The notes: a model not told the origin generated them from the letters alone. A DNA stretch of 64,000 nucleotides from FEN-1297 sp963710735 (GCA_963710735.1 CAVQBN010000017.1:62001-126000), one strand, 5' to 3'. Positions 38,707-49,432 are shown, numbered from the stretch's first letter. Numbers and translations are program-made.

Positions 38707-40887
38707 ATGAATAACGCGCATAATATTCTAAAAGAGGTTTTCGGTTACGATTCTTTCAGGCCGCTTCAGGAAGAAATAATAAAAAACATCTTAAATAAAA
38801 ATGATTCGTTGGTAATTATGCCTACCGGCGGCGGAAAATCTTTATGCTATCAAATTCCCGCTTTAATTTTTGAAGGATTAACCGTTGTAATTTCTCCGCT
38901 TATTTCTTTAATGAAAGATCAGGTTGAACAGCTTAGACAACTTGGTGTTAATGCTTCACTACTGAATAGCTCCCTTTCGCCTGACGAATATAAAATGAAC
39001 TTTGAAAACGTAAAAGCCAATAAGGCAAAGCTTCTTTACATTGCGCCTGAGTCTCTTCTTAAAGAAGAAATTTCAAATTTATTAAAAAGTATCCGCATGG
39101 ATTGTATTACGGTAGATGAGGCGCATTGTATTTCAGAATGGGGACACGATTTTAGAAAGGAGTATAGGCAGCTTGGAGCTTTTAGAAAAAATTTCCCTTC
39201 CTCTGTTTGTATCGGACTTACAGCAACTGCTACACCTAGAGTGCAAGAAGACATAACAAAAAATTTGAACTTGATAATGCCGAAAAAATTTGTTGCAAGT
39301 TTTAATAGGGAAAACTTGTTTTTACAAGTTGTGCAAAAAAGAAATTCTTTTCAACAAACAGTTGATTTTTTAAATGAACATAAAGATCAATCCGGAATTA
39401 TTTATTGTTTCTCCCGCAGACAAGTAGATGACCTGCATGATGATTTGTCTTATCTCGGATTTTCAACAAAACCGTACCATGCCGGAATGACGGATGAAGA
39501 TCGGAATAAAAATCAGGACATGTTTATAAAAGATAAAATACAAATCATCATTGCTACAATCGCATTCGGCATGGGAATAAATAAACCTAATGTTAGATTT
39601 GTAGTTCATTACGATCTTCCTAAAAATATCGAATCTTATTACCAGGAAATCGGAAGATCGGGCCGCGACGGCTTGAGATCGGATTGCCTTCTTTTATTTG
39701 GCTACGGCGATATTGCAAAAATAAATTATTTCATAGATCAAAAAGAAGACGAGAAGGAAAGGCTTGTTGCAAAGGCTCATCTTAATGCTATAGTTAAATA
39801 TGCCGAAACTGAAATTTGCAGAAGACATCCTCTCATCAATTATTTTGGAGAACTTTATAAAATAGATTACTGCGGCATGTGCGATAACTGCCTTACTGAA
39901 GAAAAGGAAAAGACAGATATAACCATCCCTGCTCAAAAATTTCTTTCTGCAGTAAAGAGGACCGGAGAAATTTTCGGTACAAATTATATTATCAATGTAT
40001 TGATGGGAGAAGAATCTGATAGAATATTCAGCAATGGTCATCATAATTTATCCGTGTACGGAATCGGGAAAGAGTTTACTAAAAGACAATGGCAAACCTT
40101 TGTTCATCAATTTGTAAGCAAGGAAGTTTTAATCCGGGATTTGGAATTCGGCAGCTTAAAGCTAACTTCAAAATCTTACGACGTCCTCTTTGGAAAAGAG
40201 AAAGTCTTCGGCTTTATTAAAGAACCAAGAATTTCAAAAAAGAAGCTAAGGCTTTTCGCAGGTGGCGGGGGCGCATATGACAATGATCTGTTTGAATTAC
40301 TTCGAAAAAAAAGAAAAGAACTTGCAGATATAAAAAACATTCCGCCTTATGTCATTTTTTCGGATAAGACATTAATTCAGATTGCAACAGACTATCCGCA
40401 AACTGAAAATGAATTATTAAGAATAAGCGGCATCGGGATAAACAAACTTGAGACTTATGGTAGTATTTTTCTTACAATAATAAAAAGCTATTGCTCAAGA
40501 AAAAAGATTTCATCGCAAAACTCTCTTCGTCAGCAAAAAAAATCCGGCAGGCAAAAAATAAGAAATAATTCCAACCATCGTTATGTCCTTGTCAGCGAAG
40601 AATTCAACAAGGGCGCCTCAATTGATAAACTGGCGGAAGAATTCAATGTAAAGCCGCAAACAATAATCTCCAATATTGCTCGGTATGTAAACGAAGGAAA
40701 GAAAGTCAGAGTTGAGGGATTAGCAGAAAAGGTTTCTCTGCCTGAAGTGATACGACAAAAAGTTTTTGACACATTTAAAGAAGAAGGCGTCGCAACATTA
40801 TCCAACATTTTTGAAAAGTTCAATAAAGAAATTTCTTACATCGATTTGCACCTTCTAAGGATTATTTATTTGTGCGAACATGTTTAA
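38707..40887 (+). CDS. recQ: ATP-dependent DNA helicase RecQ
   Basis: This 726-residue 3'-5' helicase acts in recombination and repair. Motif I MPTGGGKSLCYQIPAL, the DEAH box DEAHCISEWGHDFR, motif VI QEIGRSGRDG, a zinc site with Cys residues in AETEICRRH...CGMCDNC, a winged-helix RQC domain and an HRDC domain (LRKKRKELADIKNIPPYVIF) are all visible. A C-terminal HTH-like extension (KPQTIISNIARYVNEGK) follows, as in many Bacteroidota RecQ proteins. Confidence 0.95.
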   Translation: MNNAHNILKEVFGYDSFRPLQEEIIKNILNKNDSLVIMPTGGGKSLCYQIPALIFEGLTVVISPLISLMKDQVEQLRQLGVNASLLNSSLSPDEYKMNFENVKANKAKLLYIAPESLLKEEISNLLKSIRMDCITVDEAHCISEWGHDFRKEYRQLGAFRKNFPSSVCIGLTATATPRVQEDITKNLNLIMPKKFVASFNRENLFLQVVQKRNSFQQTVDFLNEHKDQSGIIYCFSRRQVDDLHDDLSYLGFSTKPYHAGMTDEDRNKNQDMFIKDKIQIIIATIAFGMGINKPNVRFVVHYDLPKNIESYYQEIGRSGRDGLRSDCLLLFGYGDIAKINYFIDQKEDEKERLVAKAHLNAIVKYAETEICRRHPLINYFGELYKIDYCGMCDNCLTEEKEKTDITIPAQKFLSAVKRTGEIFGTNYIINVLMGEESDRIFSNGHHNLSVYGIGKEFTKRQWQTFVHQFVSKEVLIRDLEFGSLKLTSKSYDVLFGKEKVFGFIKEPRISKKKLRLFAGGGGAYDNDLFELLRKKRKELADIKNIPPYVIFSDKTLIQIATDYPQTENELLRISGIGINKLETYGSIFLTIIKSYCSRKKISSQNSLRQQKKSGRQKIRNNSNHRYVLVSEEFNKGASIDKLAEEFNVKPQTIISNIARYVNEGKKVRVEGLAEKVSLPEVIRQKVFDTFKEEGVATLSNIFEKFNKEISYIDLHLLRIIYLCEHV

Positions 40888-41052
40888 TTTTCAATGCTAT
40901 GTTAGGCTTTTCTTTAGCTCCTCAACCTTCTGAACAAATTCATTCACTCCTTTCCATCGGCACTTTTTCAAAATTCGATAAATTATTTATATAAGTAGAT
41001 AGATTTTAAAAAAATATAATTTATTTGAAAAGAAAATCTAAGCCGCATTTAT

Positions 41053-42402
41053 CTAATTTTTGCGGAAAGGCCACTCCCCGTTATAATAAGACCGTATAAA
41101 AAACAATGCCGCGCCAATTACCATAACAATAACTCCACCCAAAGCAAAGAACATCCCAGTTGAAAGAAATAAACCCACCCACATCAATATTGCAATTAGC
41201 GCAGGCAAAGGATAGAGCCACATTTTGAACGGAAAAAATTCAGCCGGTTTATTTTTTCTTAAAATCATTACCCCAACAGCCTGTCCGATAAACTGCACCA
41301 GTATTCGCATCGCAAGTATTGCGCTGATGACTTCTTTCAACTTGAACAATAAACTAAAAACAAAAGCTATCCCTCCAATGACAAGCAAAGACACATTTGG
41401 AAAATGTTTCTTGGGATGAACGCGTGAAAATATTTTGAAAAAACTTCCGTCCACCGCAGCAGCATAAGGGATACGCGAATAACCAAGCAGCGCGGAAAAA
41501 AGTGATGAGAAAGCAATCCATAAAATTAATATAGTGGCAACTATTGCAGCATCCGACCCATAAATCTTTTCTACAAAAGCGCTAACAATAAACTTTGAGT
41601 TCATTGCCTCACGCCAGGGAATTACTCCGAGTACGCTTAACTGCATTGCTAAATATAAAACCGCAATCCCGCCTATTGAGATAAAAATACTTTTGGGGAT
41701 ATTCTTTTCCGGGTTATTTAATTCAGCACCGAGATTAGTAATATTATAATACCCCAAATAAGTATAAATTGTCTGAACGGAAGCGCTTCCTAATCCAACA
41801 AAAAAAATAAAAGAAAAATCGAAAGCTCCTTTAGGAAAATCGAACGCTAGTTTGGGATTGAAATGTGTGGCTCCTCCGAAAATCAACCATAGAACCGTAG
41901 CGATTACACCTATCCATAGCAGCAAAGAAATCTTACCGACTGTAGCAATACGTCTATAAAGAATAATTACTAAAATTATTACCAATAAACCAGAAACTAC
42001 TTTTTGTCCAATTGGTCCAAGCGGAACAAGAAAAGTAAAATATTGAGAGAAACCGATTGAACCGGAAGCTATTACTAAAGGCGCCTGGAATATAGTCTGC
42101 CATATTAATAGGAATGAAAAAAGTTTTCCCCAGCTTTTAGGACCATAAATTTCTTTTAGAAAAACATAGCTGCCGCCGGCTGCCGGCATAGCGGCGCCAA
42201 GTTCAGACCAGACAAATCCATCCATAAAAGCAAGTAGAGCGCCGAGAACCCAGGCAATCATGCATTGGGGGCCATTCATCTCTTGAATGACAATGGGCAG
42301 GACAATGAAGGGTCCAATCCCGATCATGTCAATCATATTGAGAGCTGTAGCTTCCTTAAGCCCTAAGCCTCTCTCAAGTTTTTCCGCTGAAGTTATACTC
42401 AA
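41053..42402 (-). CDS. APC-superfamily amino-acid permease
   Basis: This 449-residue integral membrane transporter has about twelve hydrophobic segments. The APC signature lies in the first helix (GLKEATALNMIDMIGIGPFI), with conserved FMDGFVWSELGAAMPAAGGSYVFL. It probably imports or exchanges an amino acid or amine. It is 26 bp downstream of another APC permease on the same strand and is likely co-transcribed with it. The substrate cannot be deduced. Confidence 0.88.
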   Translation of the reverse strand: MSITSAEKLERGLGLKEATALNMIDMIGIGPFIVLPIVIQEMNGPQCMIAWVLGALLAFMDGFVWSELGAAMPAAGGSYVFLKEIYGPKSWGKLFSFLLIWQTIFQAPLVIASGSIGFSQYFTFLVPLGPIGQKVVSGLLVIILVIILYRRIATVGKISLLLWIGVIATVLWLIFGGATHFNPKLAFDFPKGAFDFSFIFFVGLGSASVQTIYTYLGYYNITNLGAELNNPEKNIPKSIFISIGGIAVLYLAMQLSVLGVIPWREAMNSKFIVSAFVEKIYGSDAAIVATILILWIAFSSLFSALLGYSRIPYAAAVDGSFFKIFSRVHPKKHFPNVSLLVIGGIAFVFSLLFKLKEVISAILAMRILVQFIGQAVGVMILRKNKPAEFFPFKMWLYPLPALIAILMWVGLFLSTGMFFALGGVIVMVIGAALFFIRSYYNGEWPFRKN

Positions 42403-42428
42403 TTAAATTACAATTAATAAATTATTAA

Positions 42429-43943
42429 TCATTTCGGTTGAATGCTTTCATTGGCAATTTCTTTTCTCACCTTGCTATGTTTATAACCATATGCAAAGTA
42501 CACGACCATTCCGATAACAAGCCAGCCTGCAAATCGGATATAAGTTATCCACGGCAGACCTAGTATCAGATAAAAACATGAAACAATACCAAGTGCCGGT
42601 ATAAGCGGAACAAGTGGAGTTCTAAAAGGCCTTGGTCTGTCAGGGTCCTTTTTTCGCATAATAATAATTCCGGCGCAAACTAGAATAAATGCAAATAAGG
42701 TTCCGATATTAGTTAAGTCTACCATTTCATCTATGGTAGTAAACATAGCAGTCACTCCCACAACTAAGCCGGTAACAATTGTAGTAACAACCGGAGTTTT
42801 AAATCTAGGATGTACTTTTGCAAATTTCTGGGGAAGCAATCCGTCTCTAGCCATGGAGAAAAATATTCTCGGCTGCCCAAGCTGAAAAACAATAAGTACT
42901 GCAGTATGCGCTACTACCGATCCGAATGCAATTATTCCTATTATAAGATCTGCGTGTTTCCCTAAGTTTGCATATTGCATTGCCAACGTAAGGGGCTCGG
43001 ACTGGCTTGTAGCTAATTTAGTTATAAGAACCTTATAGGGAATAATTCCGGTAAAAACGGCAGCAACAAGGATATAAATTATTGTACAAATAATTAATGA
43101 GCCTATAATACCTATAGGCATATCCCGCTTGGGATTTCTAACCTCCTCCGCTACAGTAGAAACGGCATCAAACCCGATATATGCAAAAAATACAACCGCC
43201 GCGCCAGCCTGCACTCCTTTCCAGCCATTTGGTGCAAAAGGGACCCAATTCTTCGGATCTACATGGAAAAATCCAACCACAACAAATAATCCGAGTACAA
43301 GTAATTTTATTATAACCATAACTGTAGTTGTCCTTGCACTTTCTTTTATGCCGATAACCAGCACTACAGTTATTAGAGCAACAATTGAAAATGCCGGTAA
43401 ATTGAATACTATAGGAACTCCAAATAAATGCGGTGCATGTTCAAGCAAGCCGGGAATTTTTGCCGCTGTTCTATAATCGATTGACATCCAATCAGGTATT
43501 ATAATTCCGAATCCCGATACAAATGTTTTAAAATAATTCGACCAGCTAATTGCAACAGCAACATTACCTACAGCATATTCAATTATTAAATCCCAGCCGA
43601 TTATCCATGCAACAAGCTCACCCAATGTTCCGTAAGAATAAGTATACGCGCTGCCGGAGATTGGAACCATGGAAGCAAATTCTGCATAGCATAAAGCCGC
43701 AAATCCGCACGCTACGCCTGTAAGGACAAATGAAAGCATTAATGCCGGTCCGGCTCCGGGTCTTAATGCATCACCTGCCGCAGCTGTTCCAATGGTTGCA
43801 AATATACCCGCTCCAATTATGGCTCCTATTCCAAGCATTACAACGTCAAAAGCACCTAGAGCCCGTTTAAGTTGATGCTCGGGATCTTCTCCCTCGCCTA
43901 CTAATGCATCAAGACTTTTCGTTCTGAATAATTGTTTAAGCAA
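42429..43943 (-). CDS. cationic-amino-acid-transporter-type APC permease
   Basis: This 504-residue permease of the CAT (YfnA-like) branch has the N-terminal cytoplasmic LFRTKSLDALVGEGEDPEHQ, a helix-1 motif IGAIIGAGIFATIGTAAAG, and GFDAVSTVAEEVRNPKRDMP in the middle, which is diagnostic of CAT-type amino-acid transporters. There are twelve to fourteen membrane segments. It is the first gene of a two-permease unit. A spacer of about 250 bp upstream shows no recognisable elements. Confidence 0.9.
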   Translation of the reverse strand: MLKQLFRTKSLDALVGEGEDPEHQLKRALGAFDVVMLGIGAIIGAGIFATIGTAAAGDALRPGAGPALMLSFVLTGVACGFAALCYAEFASMVPISGSAYTYSYGTLGELVAWIIGWDLIIEYAVGNVAVAISWSNYFKTFVSGFGIIIPDWMSIDYRTAAKIPGLLEHAPHLFGVPIVFNLPAFSIVALITVVLVIGIKESARTTTVMVIIKLLVLGLFVVVGFFHVDPKNWVPFAPNGWKGVQAGAAVVFFAYIGFDAVSTVAEEVRNPKRDMPIGIIGSLIICTIIYILVAAVFTGIIPYKVLITKLATSQSEPLTLAMQYANLGKHADLIIGIIAFGSVVAHTAVLIVFQLGQPRIFFSMARDGLLPQKFAKVHPRFKTPVVTTIVTGLVVGVTAMFTTIDEMVDLTNIGTLFAFILVCAGIIIMRKKDPDRPRPFRTPLVPLIPALGIVSCFYLILGLPWITYIRFAGWLVIGMVVYFAYGYKHSKVRKEIANESIQPK

Positions 43944-44190
43944 TGAGTTTCTTCCTTCGCAAGATTATTAAATAAGATTATTTGATATGGTCCGCTTTGA
44001 TTCTATTAAAGTAAAAGTGATTTTATCTTTCCGGCATGAGCTACCTTTAAAGATATTTAATAGATATAAACTTTTTTATTATGAAATGAATTAATTCAAT
44101 ATAAATATTTTATTATTGAAATAGAAGAAAACACAACCGGTTATACCCAACATTTTTTATATAAATGATCTATTTCACTTAAAAGTGTTT

Positions 44191-44643
44191 TTACGAAATT
44201 TTTACTTTTACAACTACTTTTAAAACTTCTTTAGATTCATTAACGGAAATTCCCGGCATATGAACATCCGAAGGAAATAAAATGGCAAAATTATTTTTTT
44301 CAAGAGTAATAAAATCTCCAACGCCGTCTAAAAATTGAATATCCTTAATTTCATCATAAATTTTATTAACTGTCATCTTTTCAAGAAAAGAATATCCAAT
44401 TTTTTCAATTCCTTCAGCAACAAACTGAACATCTATATATTTTCGGTGGGATTCCCAAACTGCTTCTTCAATCCGCTTAGTCTTATATCGATTAACCAAA
44501 GCAAAGACATTATCACCATCTATATCATAACGACCGTTCTGTATTTTACCGAAATCATTTTCGTTTAAAAATAGAAGGGCTTTATTTATTCTTTCGCTAA
44601 GGTTATTGTACAAAGAAAAATTTTTAATATTATCTGTTATCAT
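44191..44643 (-). CDS. YhcH/YjgK/YiaL family protein
   Basis: This 150-residue beta-rich protein belongs to the YhcH (DUF386) family, cupin-like proteins often found with sialic-acid or other sugar catabolic genes. Conserved features visible here are GRYDIDGDNVFALVNRY, WESHRKYIDVQFVAEG and the metal-site-like FPSDVHMPG. The molecular role is not established. Its neighbours do not include sugar-catabolic genes, so context gives no substrate. Confidence 0.88.
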   Translation of the reverse strand: MITDNIKNFSLYNNLSERINKALLFLNENDFGKIQNGRYDIDGDNVFALVNRYKTKRIEEAVWESHRKYIDVQFVAEGIEKIGYSFLEKMTVNKIYDEIKDIQFLDGVGDFITLEKNNFAILFPSDVHMPGISVNESKEVLKVVVKVKIS

Positions 44644-44697
44644 AATTTATTTCCATATAATAAATATTTCGGCAAATTTGCTAATTGATACTTTAAA

Positions 44698-46590
44698 TTA
44701 TTGCAGAACCAAAACTTTCAAACCAGATGGATATTCCTTTGAATGAAAAATTCTTTGTACAGCTTTTTGAAAATCATTATCCTTTGCAAAATAAATGTTC
44801 TCAAACTTCTGCGGATTTAAGTCAGCCAGTGGAAACCAGCTGCTTTGTATCTGCACCATAATCCGGTGTCCTTTTTTGAAAGTATGAAAAATATCCTGCA
44901 GTTTAAAATAAACTTTTGTAATTTTATTTGGAACAAACGGTTCCGGATTTGAAAAGCTGTTTCTATATTTACCACGCATTATGTCTCCTCGTATCATCAT
45001 TTGATATCCCCCCATCTTGATACCACATGGATTTGGTGAAAAATCTTTCGCTGTATCCGGAAATACATCAATTAATTTTACAATCCAATCTGCATCGGTA
45101 CCTGAAGTTGATACAAATAGGTTTGCTTCAATCGGGCCTGCGATAGTAATATCATTATTAAGCTGATCCGTTTCATAAACCAAGACATCACTTCTTTTAG
45201 AGGCAAATCGCTGATCCTCATCCATATATCTTCGTATCATTCGTTCTGTAATATGCTGTGTGTATGGAACAGGATGCGAAGGATCGCTGATATATTGATC
45301 AAATGATTTACCTTTTGTTTTCGGTTCCTCAAATGAAAGTCCTCTATTTTCGTGGAAGAATAACTTTTTCTCTTTCACATTATTCGGAGGCCAGGAATTA
45401 AATTTTTTCCAATCATTTGAACCCGTTTCAAATACATAAGCTTCTGGTAATTTAGGGTTTTCCTCACCTTTTAAATAATAATTAAAGAACGGCAATTCGA
45501 TATTGTCTTGATAAAACTCACTAGTATTGCTTCCGAAATGAATATCCCCCAGCAAATTACCTTTGGATCTTTCCCATCCTCCATGAAACCATGGACCCAT
45601 AACTAATGTATTGCGGTTATTCTTATTTTTACTTTCAATTGATTTGTAAGTATTCAAAGCGCCGTAAAGATCTTCCGCATCAAACCAGCCGCCCACCGTC
45701 ATTACAGCTGGCTTAATATTTTTAAAATGAGGTAAAGTATTCCTTGCCTGCCAGAAAGAATCATAATTCGGATGTGCCATCATTGTATCCCAGAAAGGAA
45801 TTTTATGTTTGAAAAATTTATCAGTTGTATTTTTAAATGAACCCATCTTCAAAAAGAAGTCATATCCGTCAAGATTTGCTGTTGTAAAAGCGGCATCCGG
45901 CCAATGATCGATGGGCTCTGGTCTCGGTATTCCGAAAAATGTATAAAACCAGAAAGCGTGAGGAAGCCAGAATGCTCCGTGACGATGAAAGTCATCATCA
46001 ATAAACCAGTCTGCTATTGGGGCTTGAGGCGAAGCTGCAGCTAAAGCAGGATGTGCGTCAATAACTGCCATAGCAGCATAAAAGCCAGGATAAGAAATTC
46101 CGTAAATTCCAACTTTGCCGTTATTGTTAGGTACGTGTTTTATTAACCAATCGATTGTATCATAAGTATCGCTGCTTTCATCAATATCCTTTTTGCTTTT
46201 TTTATTTTCAATGTATGGCCTCATTTCGACAAAAGTACCTTCCGACATAAACTTGCCGCGAACATCCTGATAAACAAAAATATAGCCTTCTTTTTCAAAT
46301 ATTCTGGATGGGCCAAGTTCACTTTTATAACTGTTATCTCCATATGGACCGGCGCTATATGGAGTTCTATTTAAAAGGATTGGATATTTAATTGAAGTAT
46401 CTTTTGGAGAGTAAACTACCGTAAAAATCTTTACTCCATCGCGCATCGGAATCATATATTCATTTTTTACGTAATGCTGAGCAATGTAAAGTGAATCATT
46501 CTGTGGATATATGCTTCTTGAAAATATCGAAAGAAAGGTAAGTAAAATGAATATGCTAAAATTACGAATAGAAGGATGCCGAAGTATCAT
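44698..46590 (-). CDS. CocE/NonD-family (S15) serine hydrolase, exported
   Basis: The 630-residue protein has a signal peptide (cleavage near residue 30), an alpha/beta-hydrolase domain with the nucleophile in YGISYPGFYA (Ser near 166), an inserted helical cap and the C-terminal jelly-roll domain typical of X-Pro dipeptidyl-peptidase/CocE enzymes (AGPIEANLFVSTSGTDADWIVKL). Members hydrolyse peptides, acylated beta-lactams or esters. Peptidase activity in the periplasm is most likely but not proven by sequence. Confidence 0.9.
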   Translation of the reverse strand: MILRHPSIRNFSIFILLTFLSIFSRSIYPQNDSLYIAQHYVKNEYMIPMRDGVKIFTVVYSPKDTSIKYPILLNRTPYSAGPYGDNSYKSELGPSRIFEKEGYIFVYQDVRGKFMSEGTFVEMRPYIENKKSKKDIDESSDTYDTIDWLIKHVPNNNGKVGIYGISYPGFYAAMAVIDAHPALAAASPQAPIADWFIDDDFHRHGAFWLPHAFWFYTFFGIPRPEPIDHWPDAAFTTANLDGYDFFLKMGSFKNTTDKFFKHKIPFWDTMMAHPNYDSFWQARNTLPHFKNIKPAVMTVGGWFDAEDLYGALNTYKSIESKNKNNRNTLVMGPWFHGGWERSKGNLLGDIHFGSNTSEFYQDNIELPFFNYYLKGEENPKLPEAYVFETGSNDWKKFNSWPPNNVKEKKLFFHENRGLSFEEPKTKGKSFDQYISDPSHPVPYTQHITERMIRRYMDEDQRFASKRSDVLVYETDQLNNDITIAGPIEANLFVSTSGTDADWIVKLIDVFPDTAKDFSPNPCGIKMGGYQMMIRGDIMRGKYRNSFSNPEPFVPNKITKVYFKLQDIFHTFKKGHRIMVQIQSSWFPLADLNPQKFENIYFAKDNDFQKAVQRIFHSKEYPSGLKVLVLQ

Positions 46591-46764
46591 CTTTAATTCT
46601 CCACTTTATTGATCCAAATTTTATATTGAAGGTAATCTAAAGTGAAAAATAAATTATTCATGCATAATTTCAAATAAATAAATTTTATGCAATTTTATTT
46701 ATAACAGCATGAATAATTTAAGATAGAACTTTTTATGAAATTAATATTTATGTTAAATTAAAAA

Positions 46765-47730
46765 TTAATGCACCAGGCGTAAAATAATCATTAATGAACT
46801 TACAGAAATAATAATCCAGAGCAGCACGCCTTCAACCAACGGTTTTACGCCGACGGTTTTTAATACATCCTTAGATAAGCCTGCACCTATTAAGAAAAGC
46901 GTTATTGTTAATCCGATTTCTGCGGCATGAACTATATGTTCGGAAAAAAGAGCAACGGGAGGAAGATATGTTCTTAGAATGGATGCCAATAAAAATAACA
47001 GGATAAAATAAGGAATTGAAATTTTTTGTGTTTTATTCTTAAAAAGAAACGAAGTTAAAAATGCAACCGGCACAATCCAGAGAGCGCGTGCAAGCTTAAC
47101 GGTTGTTGCAATTTGCAGAGCGCCTGTTCCATATTTGGCGGCAGCTCCCACAACCGAGCTTGTATCATGTATTGCAATGCCCGCCCAGAAACCAAACTGT
47201 GTTTGTGTAAGATGAAGAATATGACCGATTACCGGGAACACAAATAAAGCGATAGAATTAAGAATAAAAACTGTTCCCAGCGCAACTGACATTTCCTGCG
47301 AGTTAGCATTTAATATCGGTCCGACCGCGGCAATTGCGCTGCCGCCGCAAATTGCAGTACCGGAAGAAATCAGATGAGACGTTTTTCTGTGAATCTTCAA
47401 CCATCTTCCTACGAAATATCCAAGCGTTAATGTTCCGAAAATTGAAATTATCGTAAATACAATTCCTTCCTTGCCTACTTGAAGAATTTTGCCCAGATTC
47501 ATCCCAAAACCTAATCCGACAACCGAAACCTGCAGCAGTATTTTTGTCGCTTTATGATTTAAGTGAAGATAAGGATGGCCGATTGTTAATGCGATTACAA
47601 GCCCGAGCGCAAGCGCAATAGGGGGCGAGGCAAGCGGTGTAAAACAAAATATTAAAGCAAGTATAAAAATTACTTCGCGTGTTGTTATATTAAATTTCTT
47701 CCGGTCAGTAGTTGTTGTATTTTCTTTCAT
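46765..47730 (-). CDS. YeiH-family (UPF0324) putative sulfate/sulfite exporter
   Basis: This 321-residue membrane protein has about ten hydrophobic helices. The family signature is SGTAICGGSAIAAVGPILNA, with FGFWAGIAIHDTSSVVGAA in the second half. Relatives are annotated as putative sulfate exporters and are often controlled by a LysR regulator of the CysB/YeiE kind. Such a regulator gene lies 0.8 kb away at 48536-49432, beyond a methyltransferase gene. Confidence 0.88.
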   Translation of the reverse strand: MKENTTTTDRKKFNITTREVIFILALIFCFTPLASPPIALALGLVIALTIGHPYLHLNHKATKILLQVSVVGLGFGMNLGKILQVGKEGIVFTIISIFGTLTLGYFVGRWLKIHRKTSHLISSGTAICGGSAIAAVGPILNANSQEMSVALGTVFILNSIALFVFPVIGHILHLTQTQFGFWAGIAIHDTSSVVGAAAKYGTGALQIATTVKLARALWIVPVAFLTSFLFKNKTQKISIPYFILLFLLASILRTYLPPVALFSEHIVHAAEIGLTITLFLIGAGLSKDVLKTVGVKPLVEGVLLWIIISVSSLMIILRLVH

Positions 47731-47913
47731 AGCCTTTTTCTTACAATTAAATGAAGAACAAAACTATCTTGGGAAGGGAGACAATTCAAATTCTATTTAG
47801 TTATTCATTATAACCGGAAGTTATAGGACCTATGTTATAGTTGACAACTTGTACTTATTCGCTTTATTTTATGAGAAGGAAAAAATTATTTTAATATTTT
47901 ATTAATTCACATT

Positions 47914-48543
47914 ATGACAATAAAAGACTCATACAATTCCTGGGCTGAAAACTATGATACAATGGAAAACAAAACTCGCGATCTTGAAAAGACTGCCATA
48001 AGACAGACTTTAATAAATTATAATTTTGAATATGTAATCGAACTAGGGTGCGGTACAGGAAAAAATACAAACTGGCTTGCTGAAAGAGCAATTCAGTTAA
48101 CGGCAATTGATTTTTCTGAAGAAATGCTTGCTCTGGCGGAAAAGAAAATAAAATCAGATAAGGTGAAATTCGTTCAATCAGATCTAACAAAACCATGGAA
48201 TATTAAAGATGATAATGCAGATCTTATCTCATGCAGCCTGGTGCTTGAACATATTTTCAACTTGAATTTTATTTTCAGAGAAGCCGGGAAAAAATTAAAA
48301 GCTAATGGAATATTTTATGTGTGTGAGCTTCATCCTTTCAAACAGTACCTTGGAAGTAAAGCAAGATATGAAACCGAGAACGGAACGATTGAACTTGAGG
48401 TTTTTGTTCATAATGTTTCGGAATATATAAAATCAGCTTTAAATAATAGCTTTGAACTTTTAGAGTTAAACGAATGGTTTGACAATGCCGAGAAGACAGG
48501 TCCGCCGAGATTAATTTCATTTGTTTTTAAAAAGCCTAACTAA
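47914..48543 (+). CDS. class I SAM-dependent methyltransferase
   Basis: This 209-residue Rossmann methyltransferase shows motif I VIELGCGTGKNTNWLAE, motif II LTAIDFSEEMLALAEKK, and motif IV DLISCSLVLEHI, close to UbiE/COQ5 and small-molecule methyltransferases. The substrate is unknown. It is divergent from the YeiH-family gene across 183 bp, and its last eight bases overlap the convergent LysR gene, a tight arrangement that may couple their expression by antisense transcription. Confidence 0.88.
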   Translation: MTIKDSYNSWAENYDTMENKTRDLEKTAIRQTLINYNFEYVIELGCGTGKNTNWLAERAIQLTAIDFSEEMLALAEKKIKSDKVKFVQSDLTKPWNIKDDNADLISCSLVLEHIFNLNFIFREAGKKLKANGIFYVCELHPFKQYLGSKARYETENGTIELEVFVHNVSEYIKSALNNSFELLELNEWFDNAEKTGPPRLISFVFKKPN

Positions 48544-49432
48544 TCATTTCCCGCTTTGCGAATTTAATAAACTCGGCCGTAATGCCGGAAGGAGTGCTGC
48601 CCTGAAGACAAATAAAACTAAAAGTGCGATGTACTTTAAAATTTTTGATCTTTATAATTTTTAATTCGTTTGTATCCAACTCACGTTTTAAAGCTCTTAT
48701 CGAAATAAATCCCATGCAATCGTCCGATGCAATATAATATTTGATGGCTTCAGTGCTTCCCAAATATAAAAGTACATTCAGTGCAGAGAGTTTTATTTTC
48801 TTACTTTTTAAAGCATACTCCAAAACTTCAAGCGTGCCCGATCCGCGCTCACGAAGTACCAGCGGCAAATTTATTAATTCTTTAAGTGATAATTCTTTTT
48901 TAGATAAAATCTTATTTTTTGAATTAGTAACAGCAACTAGTTCATCATTAATAAATTTAAAATATTTTATATCCCGGTTTTTAACTTTCCCTTCAACAAT
49001 TCCAAAATCTATGTCGCCATTAAGCAACATGTCGGCAATTTGATTTGAATTTCCGCTATGAAGAATCAGTTGGAAATTAGGAAACTTTTTATGAAATTTT
49101 GAGAGTACCGGCGGAATTACATATTGTGCAATGGTTGTACTTGCACCTATTCTTAACGTGCCTGTTTGTTTTTCTTTAAAGGCATTAAGTTCATTTTCTA
49201 ATTCTTTTTGAAGATTAAGCAATTTATTAGAGTAATCATATAGTACTTTACCGGCTGAAGTTAAATAAATTCTGGAACCTTTGCGATTAAATAACCTTAA
49301 GCCATATTCATTTTCAATTGCCTGTATATGTTTTGTGATGGCCGGCTGGGAAATGAATAGCTCATTTGCGGCTTTTGTAAAGCTTAAATTTTTTGCAACT
49401 GTACGAAATACTTTTAGTCTAAAATTTTCCAT
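48536..49432 (-). CDS. LysR-family transcriptional regulator
   Basis: This 298-residue regulator has an N-terminal winged HTH (LSFTKAANELFISQPAITKHI at about 17-37, in two parts LSFTKAANELF and ISQPAITKHI) and a periplasmic-binding-like effector domain beginning TLRIGASTTIAQYVIPPVL. It resembles the CysB/CysL/YeiE branch, which governs sulfur-related exporters. The nearby YeiH-family transporter gene is the plausible target. Confidence 0.9.
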   Translation of the reverse strand: MENFRLKVFRTVAKNLSFTKAANELFISQPAITKHIQAIENEYGLRLFNRKGSRIYLTSAGKVLYDYSNKLLNLQKELENELNAFKEKQTGTLRIGASTTIAQYVIPPVLSKFHKKFPNFQLILHSGNSNQIADMLLNGDIDFGIVEGKVKNRDIKYFKFINDELVAVTNSKNKILSKKELSLKELINLPLVLRERGSGTLEVLEYALKSKKIKLSALNVLLYLGSTEAIKYYIASDDCMGFISIRALKRELDTNELKIIKIKNFKVHRTFSFICLQGSTPSGITAEFIKFAKREMIS

